Source: CADCVW01 sp964251385 (lineage in GTDB: Bacteria; Pseudomonadota; Alphaproteobacteria; Sphingomonadales; Sphingomonadaceae). From it: a stretch of 64,000 nt of DNA. The translations under genes were made by a program, and so were the position numbers. The notes under the pieces are model-generated. The model ran no database searches. It saw nothing but the letters and a program-made list of their open reading frames with translations, and was not told where the DNA came from. Where the stretch lies: the NCBI GenBank assembly GCA_964251385.1, contig CAXUJK010000002.1, positions 248,001-312,000 of the forward strand, read 5' to 3'. Below are positions 52,984 to 60,658 of the stretch, piece by piece. How positions within the stretch are numbered: position 1 is the stretch's first letter; each line of letters starts with the position of its first letter.

Positions 52984-54065
52984 GTATGTTGGAGACGCTG
53001 CTCGGTAGTCCCCCGGCGAAGGCCGGGGCCCAGCCTTTTGCAGCTGCCGAGGCTGGACCCCGGCCCTCGCCGGGGGACGGGAGGACCGATTGGACTCGCG
53101 AAGACGTCGCCGCGCTCTTCGATCTCCCCTTCCACGACCTCCTCTGGCGCGCGCAGTCCGTTCACCGCGCGCATCACGCCGTCGGCGAGGTCCAGCTCTG
53201 CACGTTGTTGTCCGTCAAGACCGGCGGCTGCCCCGAGGATTGCGGTTACTGCAGCCAGTCCGCCACCGCCGACAGCGGATTGAAGGCGGACAAGTTGATG
53301 GACGTCGCGTCCGTGCTGGTGGCGGCGCAGGAAGCCAAGGCGGCGGGGTCGCAGCGTTTCTGCATGGGCGCGGCGTGGCGCTCACCCAAGGATCGCGACA
53401 TGGATGCGATCGTGCAGATGGTGTCGGGGGTTCGCGCAATGGGTTTGGAGACGTGCATGACGCTCGGCATGCTGACGCCCGACCAAGCCGACCGCTTGGC
53501 GGCGGCCGGGCTCGATTACTACAACCACAACATCGACACTTCGCCGGAGAACTACGGCAACGTCATTACCACGCGGACCTTCGAGGACCGGCTCCATACG
53601 TTAGGCGAAGTTCGACGCGCGGGGATGGCCGTGTGTTCGGGCGGGATCGTCGGCATGGGGGAGAGCCGATCCGACCGCGTCGGGTTCCTCCACGCGCTGG
53701 CGACGCTGCCGCGGCATCCCGAAAGCGTTCCCGTCAACGCGCTCGTCCCCGTGCGCGGGACGGTTTTGGGTGATATGCTCGCGGATACGCCTTTAGCGAA
53801 AATCGACGGGATCGAGTTCGTCCGCACCGTCGCCGTCGCCCGCGTCACCATGCCGCGATCCATGGTACGGCTATCGGCGGGTCGGGAAAGCATGAGCGAC
53901 GAGACGCAGGCTTTGTGCTTCCTCGCGGGCGCGAACTCGATCTTCACGGGGGACAAGCTGCTGACCACGGGCAACGCGGGCGGAAACGCGGACGCGGCGC
54001 TGTTCGCCAAGCTGGGGTTGGTGCCGATGGAGGCGGCGGAGCCCATGCGGGTGGCGGCGGAGTAG
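52980..54065 (+). CDS. bioB: biotin synthase with repeat-derived N-terminal extension
   Basis: This is a 361-residue radical-SAM enzyme that inserts sulfur into dethiobiotin. The FeS/SAM motif is CPEDCGYCSQ; YYNHNIDTSPENYGN and NALVPVRGT are typical. The start overlaps the mutase stop (ATGA). Residues about 10-33 (SPPAKAGAQPF to GPRPSPGD) are encoded by a palindromic repeat and are not part of the family. The native body begins near WTREDVAALFDLPF. Supplying biotin next to a biotin-dependent carboxylase makes functional sense. Confidence 0.94.
   Translation: MSMLETLLGSPPAKAGAQPFAAAEAGPRPSPGDGRTDWTREDVAALFDLPFHDLLWRAQSVHRAHHAVGEVQLCTLLSVKTGGCPEDCGYCSQSATADSGLKADKLMDVASVLVAAQEAKAAGSQRFCMGAAWRSPKDRDMDAIVQMVSGVRAMGLETCMTLGMLTPDQADRLAAAGLDYYNHNIDTSPENYGNVITTRTFEDRLHTLGEVRRAGMAVCSGGIVGMGESRSDRVGFLHALATLPRHPESVPVNALVPVRGTVLGDMLADTPLAKIDGIEFVRTVAVARVTMPRSMVRLSAGRESMSDETQALCFLAGANSIFTGDKLLTTGNAGGNADAALFAKLGLVPMEAAEPMRVAAE
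53008..53078. repeat. palindromic repeat element inside bioB
   Basis: The arms 53008-53036 (starting GTCCCCCGGCGAAGGCCGGG) and 53050-53078 are complementary at 27 of 29 positions, with a 13-base loop. Insertion keeps the bioB frame and adds about 24 residues. A shorter relative with the same CCGGCcTTCGCCGG core follows pccA at 56622. Confidence 0.85.
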
Positions 54066-54298
54066 TGCCGACGCTGCTCCGTGTTGGGGCGTTCCGTTTC
54101 TACTTCTACAGCCACGAACCAAACGAACCGCCGCACGTCCACGTCGATCGTGGTGGGGTGACGATAAAGGTTTGGCTCGACACGCTCGAGGTCGCGAAAA
54201 GCCGCGGCTTCCGTGCGCACGAAATCGGTGGCATCGTCTCGATGGTCGAGGAACACCGTTCGACGTTTCTGGAGAGCTGGCATGAACATTTCGGCTAA
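54065..54298 (+). CDS. DUF4160 protein (possible toxin-antitoxin partner)
   Basis: This 77-residue protein has the DUF4160 layout: FRFYFYSHEPNEPPHVHVDR, then a strand and FLESWHEHFG at the end. The clustered histidines are typical of the family. The activity is not known. The GTG start at 54065 overlaps the bioB stop, and it overlaps the following DUF2442 gene by 17 bases; such pairs are seen together often and are suspected toxin-antitoxin modules. Confidence 0.75.
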   Translation: MPTLLRVGAFRFYFYSHEPNEPPHVHVDRGGVTIKVWLDTLEVAKSRGFRAHEIGGIVSMVEEHRSTFLESWHEHFG

Positions 54299-54542
54299 GA
54301 TCACGGACGAGCGCGTGCTGGACGTACGATGCGATGTGCACAGCCTAATCGTCGATTTGATGGACGGCCGGACGATCTCGGTGCCGTTGGCCTGGTACCC
54401 CCGGCTGCTGCACGCGTCCCCCGAAGCTCGTGCACGATGGGAGCCGGCAGGCGGCGGCTACGGCATTCATTGGCCAGACCTGGATGAGGATTTGAGCACC
54501 GAAGGTCTGTTGCGCGGTGCTCCAGCGGCAAAGGCGGCGTAA
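54282..54542 (+). CDS. DUF2442 protein (possible toxin-antitoxin partner)
   Basis: This 86-residue protein matches DUF2442: DVRCDVHSLIVDLMDGRTIS, VPLAWYPRLLHASPEARARW and HWPDLDEDLSTEGLLRG. The function is unproven. It starts inside the DUF4160 gene in another frame (ATG 54282), so their translation is linked. pccA begins 7 bases after its stop, which keeps it within the propionate operon. Confidence 0.78.
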   Translation: MNISAKITDERVLDVRCDVHSLIVDLMDGRTISVPLAWYPRLLHASPEARARWEPAGGGYGIHWPDLDEDLSTEGLLRGAPAAKAA

Positions 54543-54548
54543 TTTCGC

Positions 54549-56618
54549 ATGTTCTCTAAAATCCTGATCGCCAACCGCGGCGAGATCGCATGTCGCGTCA
54601 TCCGCACCGCGCGGCGCTTGGGGATCGCCACCGTCGCGGTCTATTCGGACGCGGATGCGCGCGCGCCTCACGTGACCATGGCCGACGAGAGCGTGCGGAT
54701 CGGGCCGGCGGCGGCTTCGGAAAGTTATCTGGTCGCCGAGAAAATCATCCTGGCTTGCAAGGAGACGGGCGCGGAGGCGGTGCATCCGGGTTACGGGTTC
54801 CTGTCCGAGCGCGAGAGTTTCGCGCGCGCGCTGGCGGAGAACGACATCGCCTTCATCGGCCCGCCGCCGGGCGCGATCGCGGCGATGGGGGACAAGATCG
54901 AGTCCAAGAAGTTGGCCCAAGCCGCGGGCGTGTCGGTGGTGCCGGGGTTCATCGGCGAGATCCGCGACACGGACCATGCGGTCGAGATCGCGGGCGGCAT
55001 CGGCTATCCGGTGATGATGAAGGCGTCGGCGGGCGGCGGGGGCAAGGGGATGCGGCTCGCCTTTTCCGAGACGGACGTGCGCGAAGGGTTCGAGGCGACC
55101 AGGCGCGAGGGGCTCGCCAGCTTCGGCGACGATCGCGTGTTCATCGAAAAATTCGTGACCGATCCGCGGCACATCGAGATCCAGTTGCTGGGGGATCAGC
55201 ACGGCAACCTGGTCTACCTGGGCGAACGCGAATGTTCTGTGCAGCGGCGGCACCAAAAGGTGGTCGAGGAAGCGCCTTCGCCCTTCGTCACGCCCGAGAT
55301 GCGGCGCGCGATGGGGGAGCAGTCGGTCGCGCTTGCCGCTGCGGTCGGGTACACGTCGGCGGGTACGGTCGAGTTCATCGCCGGCGCGGACCGCTCCTTC
55401 TACTTCCTCGAAATGAACACGCGGCTGCAGGTCGAGCATCCGGTAACCGAGTGCGTCACCGGGCTTGATCTGGTCGAACAGATGATCCGGGTCGCGGCGG
55501 GCGAGCCGCTCGGGTTCACGCAAGGGGACGTGAAGCTGAACGGCTGGGCGGTGGAGACGCGGGTGTACGCGGAGGATCCGTATCGCGGGTTTCTTCCTTC
55601 CACCGGCCGTCTCGTCCGCTACCGCCCGCCTCGGTCCACTGGTGTCGAACCCTCCCGTTCGTCCCGAGTGGAAACGAGGGGCGCTGATGCGGGTGGCGAG
55701 CGCCCCTCGTTTTCACTCGGGACGAACGAACTTGGTGCCGGGGTCGTGCGCATCGACGACGGAGTGCGCGAGGGCGGTGAGGTGTCGATGTTCTACGACC
55801 CCATGATCGCCAAGCTGATCACCTGGGGCGAGACGCGCGAGGAGGCGATCGATCTGCAGATCGGCGCACTCGACGATTTCGAGCTGACCGGGATCGGCCA
55901 CAACATCGATTTCCTGTCGGCGCTGATGCAGCATCCGCGGTTCCGCGCGGGCGCACTGACGACCGGGTTCATCGCCGAAGAATATCCGGACGGGTTCGTC
56001 GGCGCGCCGCCGCCGCCCGAACTCACCCGGAAACTCGCGGCGCTGGCCGCGACCATGTCGGTCTACGAAGTGTCGCGCGCACGCGGCGTCGACGGCCAGC
56101 TGGGCGATCCGCTCGAGCCGCCGGAAAACTGGGTCGTGCGCATCGGCGGCGTCGATCACGCGGTCGCGGTGGCGCACGAGAGCGCGACGGTGGACGGGAC
56201 GGACCTGTCGCTCGACCTCGACTGGTCGCCGGGCGACCGGCGCGTGTCGGCGATCATCGATGGCGAGGTCATCGCAGGCGGCGTGACGCGCACGCGCGGC
56301 GGGTGGCGGCTCGTGACGCGGGGCGCGCAGCACGATATCCGCAGCCTGCCGCGATCGATCGCGGACCTTGCGCGGCACATGCTCGACAAGGTGCCGCCGG
56401 ACCACAGCCGGCATCTGTTGTCGCCCATGCCGGGGTTGCTGACCCAACTGCACGTAAAGCTCGGCGATAAGGTCGAGGCGGGGCAGCCGCTCGCGGTGGT
56501 CGAGGCGATGAAGATGGAGAACATCCTGCGCGCGCCCAAGACGGCGACCGTCAGCCGGGTCGCGGCGGCGGCGGGCGAGAGCTTGGCGGTGGACGCGGTC
56601 ATCCTGGAGTTCGAATAG
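54549..56618 (+). CDS. pccA: propionyl-CoA/acetyl-CoA carboxylase alpha (biotin) subunit with an inserted repeat peptide
   Basis: This is a 689-residue protein. Biotin carboxylase (1-450) shows the ATP-grasp loop MKASAGGGGKGMRLAF and EMNTRLQVEHPVTECVTGLD; a BT-like linker and the biotinyl domain with Lys in VVEAMKMENIL (about 655) follow. It carboxylates biotin with ATP for PccB. Residues about 370-393 (RSSRVETRGADAGG...) are encoded by a 30-base-arm palindrome. This insertion, with a few flanking residues, sits between RLVRYRPP and VRIDDGVREGGEVS, which are adjacent in relatives to my knowledge. The frame is kept and the motifs around it are intact. Confidence 0.94.
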   Translation: MFSKILIANRGEIACRVIRTARRLGIATVAVYSDADARAPHVTMADESVRIGPAAASESYLVAEKIILACKETGAEAVHPGYGFLSERESFARALAENDIAFIGPPPGAIAAMGDKIESKKLAQAAGVSVVPGFIGEIRDTDHAVEIAGGIGYPVMMKASAGGGGKGMRLAFSETDVREGFEATRREGLASFGDDRVFIEKFVTDPRHIEIQLLGDQHGNLVYLGERECSVQRRHQKVVEEAPSPFVTPEMRRAMGEQSVALAAAVGYTSAGTVEFIAGADRSFYFLEMNTRLQVEHPVTECVTGLDLVEQMIRVAAGEPLGFTQGDVKLNGWAVETRVYAEDPYRGFLPSTGRLVRYRPPRSTGVEPSRSSRVETRGADAGGERPSFSLGTNELGAGVVRIDDGVREGGEVSMFYDPMIAKLITWGETREEAIDLQIGALDDFELTGIGHNIDFLSALMQHPRFRAGALTTGFIAEEYPDGFVGAPPPPELTRKLAALAATMSVYEVSRARGVDGQLGDPLEPPENWVVRIGGVDHAVAVAHESATVDGTDLSLDLDWSPGDRRVSAIIDGEVIAGGVTRTRGGWRLVTRGAQHDIRSLPRSIADLARHMLDKVPPDHSRHLLSPMPGLLTQLHVKLGDKVEAGQPLAVVEAMKMENILRAPKTATVSRVAAAAGESLAVDAVILEFE
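55656..55728. repeat. palindromic repeat element inside pccA
   Basis: The arms 55656-55685 (starting CGTTCGTCCCGAGTGGAAAC) and 55699-55728 are complementary over 30 bases with one G/T mismatch, around a 13-base loop. The element lies in frame and codes for about 24 residues. Its outer end CGTTCGTCCCGAG is close to CGTTCGTGTCGAG of the intergenic repeat at 10818. Confidence 0.88.
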
Positions 56619-56621
56619 CCT

Positions 56622-56646
56622 TGTTCCCCGGCCTTCGCCGGGAACA
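56622..56646. repeat. short GC hairpin just after pccA
   Basis: TGTTCCCCGGC-CTTC-GCCGGGAACA starts four bases after the pccA stop codon; the stem pairs fully except for one bulged C. It has no T-run but ends the propionate operon and may stop or stabilise its mRNA. It shares the CCGGCCTTCGCCGG core with the element in bioB. Confidence 0.65.
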
Positions 56647-56692
56647 GAAGAGATCGATTGCGTTTAGCCTATCGAGGCTGCTGGGCATTCCG

Positions 56693-57658
56693 ATGAGCAA
56701 CGATAAACAGTCCGAAGACCGCGGCCGCAGTGCCACTACGCCGATGGAGATCCCGTTTGCGGGTTGGCGCGACATCCTGATCCGGACATGGCGCGAGGCG
56801 ACCGCCGACAACCTGTCGCTGATCGCTGCGGGCGTGACGTTCTACGCGTTCCTGACCATCGTGCCGATGCTGGGCGTGATGGTGCTCGCCTACGGCCTGA
56901 TCGCGACTCCCGAAACCGTACTCGCCAACATGCAGGGGCTGACGTCCGTCATGCCCGCCGACGCCGCCAAACTGGTCGGCGAGCAGCTGATGACCGTCGT
57001 CGAGACGGCGGGATCGCAGAAAGGGTTCGGGCTGCTCGTCGCGCTCGCCATCGCCTTGTACGGCGCGATGAAGGGCATGGGCGCGATCGTGACCGCGCTC
57101 AACATCGTGTACGACGAGGAGGAAACGCGCGGCTTCGTCCGCACCAGCCTGCTGACGCTGATCATGGCGGTCGGCGCAGTGGCCGTGGCGATCACGGCGA
57201 TCGTCGCGGTCTCTGCGATGAGCGCAGTCGAACGGTTTATACCGGATGCTTCTGGCCTCGTGCACGGCCTGATCAAGATCGCGACGTGGATCGTGACCGC
57301 GCTAGTCATGGCCGGCGCGATCGCCGCCGTGTACCGCTACGCGCCCGCACGCGAGAAGGCGCGATGGAGCTGGCTGTCGGCGGGGTCGCTGCTGGCGACG
57401 CTGCTGATCCTGGCCGCGACGATCGGTTTTGGCTTTTATGTCAGCAATTTCGGCAGCTACAACGCGACCTACGGATCGCTTGGTGCGGTGATCGTGCTGC
57501 TGACGTGGCTCAACCTGTCCGCCTACATCCTGCTGTTCGGGGCCGAGCTCAACGCCGAGATCGAGCACCAGACGCGCGCCGATACGACGGACGGCGCGCC
57601 CGAGCCGGAAGGCGCGCGCGGCGCCGAGATGGCGGACACGGTTGGGGAGACGCCGTGA
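56693..57658 (+). CDS. YihY/BrkB family inner-membrane protein
   Basis: This 321-residue protein has six helices. The start of the first (ADNLSLIAAGVTFYAFLTIVP) and the GAMKGMGAIVTALNIVYDEEE and GAVIVLLTWLNLSAYILLFGAELNAE segments define the YihY/BrkB family (once called ribonuclease BN). The function is not settled. The ATG at 56693 is used; frames upstream run through the hairpin after pccA and encode no family sequence. The tail of about 40 residues is acidic and probably cytoplasmic. Confidence 0.85.
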   Translation: MSNDKQSEDRGRSATTPMEIPFAGWRDILIRTWREATADNLSLIAAGVTFYAFLTIVPMLGVMVLAYGLIATPETVLANMQGLTSVMPADAAKLVGEQLMTVVETAGSQKGFGLLVALAIALYGAMKGMGAIVTALNIVYDEEETRGFVRTSLLTLIMAVGAVAVAITAIVAVSAMSAVERFIPDASGLVHGLIKIATWIVTALVMAGAIAAVYRYAPAREKARWSWLSAGSLLATLLILAATIGFGFYVSNFGSYNATYGSLGAVIVLLTWLNLSAYILLFGAELNAEIEHQTRADTTDGAPEPEGARGAEMADTVGETP

Positions 57659-57678
57659 CGCCGATGCGTTACGGGGTA

Positions 57679-57703
57679 GGAACAAGCGGCACGAACTCTC
57701 GTT
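57679..57703 (+). promoter_or_regulatory. EcfG-type general stress response promoter
   Basis: A perfect GGAAC (57679-57683) and CGTT (57700-57703) are separated by 16 bases, the consensus for the alphaproteobacterial stress sigma factor EcfG. The expected transcript start near 57710 lies about 40 bases before the ATG of the gene at 57751, leaving room for its GGGAGA ribosome site. Confidence 0.7.
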
Positions 57704-57750
57704 AACCGCGAAGCGCATGGGTTCGCCCTTGCGAAAACAGGGAGATCATC

Positions 57751-58203
57751 ATGAAAATTTCGAACAGCGGATTGGCCACGATGGCGGCGTTGGCGTTGCT
57801 CGCCACCCCCGCCGTCGCGCAGAACACCGAAGTCGCGGTCGACAACGCGATCGGCGAGGTCGGCAACGCGGCGGACGCGGTCGGCAACAGCATCGCCACG
57901 GGAGCCAACAGCGTCGCGACCGCGGCGGACAACGCAGTCGACATCGATGTCACGACCGATCCCAGCCTCGGCAACACGGCGGACGGCAATCTCGCGGTCG
58001 ACGACGCCAACATGATGGCGACCGATCCGATGATGGACGACAACATGGTGGTGACCAACACGACCACCACGTCGATGGCGTCGACGCAGGAAGGCACGGG
58101 CAACGGCCGCTGGGGTCTGCTTGGACTGCTCGGTCTCGCCGGCTTCCTGTTCCGCCCCAAGAAGGGTGCGATCCACCTCGACGAGCGCGACGGCCGCGGC
58201 TGA
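57751..58203 (+). CDS. WGxxGxxG-tail secreted protein
   Basis: This 150-residue protein has a signal peptide (about 1-23, ATPAVAQ), a low-complexity middle rich in Asn, Ala, Asp and Thr/Met, and a C-terminal sorting-like tail: GRWGLLGLLGLAGFLFRPKK, a hydrophobic helix then basic residues. This fits the WGxxGxxG-CTERM type, thought to anchor or sort the protein at the envelope. An EcfG-type promoter lies upstream, so it is probably made under general stress. No enzymatic motif is present. Confidence 0.82.
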   Translation: MKISNSGLATMAALALLATPAVAQNTEVAVDNAIGEVGNAADAVGNSIATGANSVATAADNAVDIDVTTDPSLGNTADGNLAVDDANMMATDPMMDDNMVVTNTTTTSMASTQEGTGNGRWGLLGLLGLAGFLFRPKKGAIHLDERDGRG

Positions 58204-58231
58204 CGCTTTCGACACTTAACCGAAACTGAGG

Positions 58232-58263
58232 GGCGGTCCTGCTATTCGGCGGGACCGCCTTTT
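58232..58263 (+). terminator. intrinsic terminator after the WGxxGxxG gene
   Basis: GGCGGTCC (58232-58239) pairs with GGACCGCC (58252-58259) and is followed by TTTT. The right half overlaps the 3' codons of the convergent glycosidase gene, whose stop is at 58242. Confidence 0.8.
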
Positions 58264-59717
58264 GCTTGTATCGCGAAGGCGAGATCAGTGGGAATCGTGG
58301 CCTCGATGATCAGCCCCGATGCTTCGGAGCTGATCAGCCGATCGTCGCCGACCACGCCCAGCCGCGTGTCGAAGGTCCGCACGGCATGGAGGCCGGGCGC
58401 TAAGCCGGGCACGACCACCCGCACCGTCAGCGGCCGGGCTCCCGTCGGGATCACGCGTCCGCGTTTGCTCGTGTCGGTGCGCAGCAGCCAGACGATCGCC
58501 TGATCCGCGTCGCCGCACGCGACTGCCGCGACCCGAGGATCGGACACGGCAACCTCATCGTTGAGGTTGGTGCGCCGGAACCGCGTCCAGTCGATCAGCG
58601 GCAGGAACCGAGACATCGCCGCCTGCGCCGCGCGCATCCCTGCCGTCAGCACATGCGGGTGCCGATTGGGCCAGCGCATCCCCCCGCCCGCTCCGCCGGA
58701 TGCGAGATGGGCCCATTGCATGTGGCGGAAATACTCGTCGTCGAACGCTTCGGGCAGCGTCCGCTTGCGGTCCTTGAACGCGTGGATGGGCCCGTGCTCG
58801 CTGTCGAACACCGGGCGGCCATCCACGGCGTGTCGCACCGCGTCGCGCATCAGCCGCGCGGTCGCGAGCGCGGGCGCGACTGTGTCCCGCGGATTGTCGA
58901 TCGTCGCGCTCTCGTAAAGGTGCGTGTTGGCGAAATCGAGCGCGGGGTGGCGGAAGATAGCGTCGGCGAGTTCCGGATGCTTCAACAGTTCGGGCCCGAA
59001 TATGGAAACCGTCTGCGGGTGCGCGCGGCCGTGGACCTGCGTTTCCAGCGCGCGGAGCCAGGGACCGACATCGTCGATGAACCGGGCGATCACCGCCGGA
59101 TCGTCGCCGCCGTGCGCGGGGTGCGCCTCGTTCCACAGGTCCCAGCCGAACAGCACGCCGCTCGACCCCCAGCGTCGCGTGGCGAACTCCAGCCGCGCCT
59201 TGATCGCCGCACGCGTGGCGGGACAGGTCAGAAGGCGGCGGCGGCTGGCGCACGGTCCGCCGTTCGCGCGATTGTACGGATGGCTTCCCCAGCGCGTCCA
59301 CGTGAAGAACGTGTCGAACGGGGTCAGCAGGATGCGCATGCCCGTGCGTGCGCACAGGGCGAAAAGGTCGTCCCACAGGCGCACCATGTTAGGGACGAAG
59401 CGGCCCACCGGCTTTTCGATGTAGCGGTGCTCGCCTTGCGCGTATTCGAGCATCAGGCGCAGGCAGGTGACGCCCGACGCGCGCAGATGATGCAGATGTG
59501 CCTCGACACTGCGCAAATCGCGGCGGCGGAACAGGCCGTCGAGTTCGGGCCAGCTCACCGCGTCGTTCTGCCCGATCGGGGTCCAAGCCGCGCCCGCGCC
59601 GTCGACGAAGTAGGGGAGGCCGGGACGAACCTCGATCCACGACAGCGCGCGCGCGGCGTCCCGAGCCGGGATCTCGTCGGGCGGCGCGTGCGCGGTGCGG
59701 TCGGGCGACATGAACAT
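58242..59717 (-). CDS. GH5-like glycoside hydrolase
   Basis: This 491-residue (beta/alpha)8 hydrolase has the probable acid/base Glu in GWDLWNEAHP and the nucleophile Glu in VFDSEHGPIHAF, the two-glutamate pattern of clan GH-A (GH5/cellulase type). The region 400-491 forms a beta-rich end domain. No signal peptide is evident at the start (MFMSPDRTAHAPPDE), so it may act in the cytoplasm on imported sugars. The substrate is unknown. The small gene at 59736 lies 18 bases upstream on the same strand. Confidence 0.78.
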   Translation of the reverse strand: MFMSPDRTAHAPPDEIPARDAARALSWIEVRPGLPYFVDGAGAAWTPIGQNDAVSWPELDGLFRRRDLRSVEAHLHHLRASGVTCLRLMLEYAQGEHRYIEKPVGRFVPNMVRLWDDLFALCARTGMRILLTPFDTFFTWTRWGSHPYNRANGGPCASRRRLLTCPATRAAIKARLEFATRRWGSSGVLFGWDLWNEAHPAHGGDDPAVIARFIDDVGPWLRALETQVHGRAHPQTVSIFGPELLKHPELADAIFRHPALDFANTHLYESATIDNPRDTVAPALATARLMRDAVRHAVDGRPVFDSEHGPIHAFKDRKRTLPEAFDDEYFRHMQWAHLASGGAGGGMRWPNRHPHVLTAGMRAAQAAMSRFLPLIDWTRFRRTNLNDEVAVSDPRVAAVACGDADQAIVWLLRTDTSKRGRVIPTGARPLTVRVVVPGLAPGLHAVRTFDTRLGVVGDDRLISSEASGLIIEATIPTDLAFAIQAKGGPAE

Positions 59718-59735
59718 CGCCCGCGCGCCTAGCAG

Positions 59736-60017
59736 CTAGCCGTCGCTTCCGTCATCCTCCGCGGCGCAATCCGCCGCGTCCACCAGCGCCAGCATTTCGG
59801 CCAGCGCGGCGGCGCTTAGTTCCTCGTCGCGCATGCGGACGGCGTAGGCGACGGCCATGTGGCGGTGCGCCGAACTCGCCCTGCGGCTCCCCGTGCGTGC
59901 GGCGGCGCGCGACTCCTCCATCGCGCGGCGGCTGTAGAAAGCGAGATCGGTTTCGTCGCACGGGGACATCGCTTCGACGTCTAGCGTGGCGGGCGTTGAA
60001 AATTCGCTAAGCGCCAT
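59736..60017 (-). CDS. small hypothetical protein
   Basis: This open frame of 93 residues (or 77 if it starts at the ATG at 59969, MSPCDETDLAFYSRRAMEES) has a regular helical pattern: SRRAMEESRAAARTG, HMAVAYAVRMRDEEL and ALAEMLALVDAADC. I do not recognise it. It sits between the glycosidase and the sigma factor gene, and its proximity to the former (18 bases) suggests co-transcription. Codon use agrees with real coding. The start is uncertain. Confidence 0.5.
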   Translation of the reverse strand: MALSEFSTPATLDVEAMSPCDETDLAFYSRRAMEESRAAARTGSRRASSAHRHMAVAYAVRMRDEELSAAALAEMLALVDAADCAAEDDGSDG

Positions 60018-60070
60018 GTGCCCGCGTTGCGGTTGTTCGTGCCCGCGCGGCGATGTAGCATCGTTCCGGC

Positions 60071-60658
60071 ATGGCGGGGGTCACCAAAATCGGAACGGCG
60101 GGCGCCGGCGCGGCGGCCGATCGCCGGCACCTCGTAGAGGCGCTGGCGGCCGTCGCCGGCGGCGACGAGGCGGCGCTGGCGGACGTGTACGCGCGCACCT
60201 CCGCGAAGCTTTACGGCATCTGCCTGCGTATCTTGGGCGACCGGGGAGAGGCCGAGGACGCGTTGCAGGATATCTACGTCACGATCTGGCACAGGGCGGG
60301 CACGTTCGACCAAACGCGCGCCAGCCCGGTGACGTGGCTGGCGACGATCGCGCGCAACCGCGCGATCGACCGTGCGCGCGCACGCGGAAATCGCAGGTTC
60401 GAAGGCCTCGACGAGGCCGAACAGGTGCGCGATCCCGGACCCGACGCGTTTGCCAGCCTGGAGACGCGCGAAGCGCACGACCGGCTGGCGGGATGCGTCG
60501 ATACGCTGGAGCCGCGGCACGCCGCCGCGATCCGGCAGGCTTTCTTCGAGGGCACGACCTACGCCGAGCTGGCAACGAAGGACGGCGTGCCCCTCGGCAC
60601 GATGAAGAGCTGGGTGCGGCGCGCGCTCATCAAGCTGCGGGCGTGCCTCGACGCGTGA
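60071..60658 (+). CDS. ECF sigma factor (SigK/RskA-type system)
   Basis: This 195-residue extracytoplasmic-function sigma factor has region 2 with LYGICLRILGDRGEAEDALQ and ASPVTWLATIARNRAIDRAR, and region 4 with EGTTYAELATKDGVPLGTMK, followed by SWVRRALIKLRACL. It directs RNA polymerase to a few promoters when its anti-sigma factor releases it. The anti-sigma gene starts on its stop codon (GTGA at 60655). Target genes probably include the fasciclin lipoprotein two genes on. Confidence 0.93.
   Translation: MAGVTKIGTAGAGAAADRRHLVEALAAVAGGDEAALADVYARTSAKLYGICLRILGDRGEAEDALQDIYVTIWHRAGTFDQTRASPVTWLATIARNRAIDRARARGNRRFEGLDEAEQVRDPGPDAFASLETREAHDRLAGCVDTLEPRHAAAIRQAFFEGTTYAELATKDGVPLGTMKSWVRRALIKLRACLDA

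Noticed and set aside
52900..53000. BioR/BirA operator before bioB
   Set aside because: No TTATMKATAA-type palindrome was seen; bioB is embedded in the operon.
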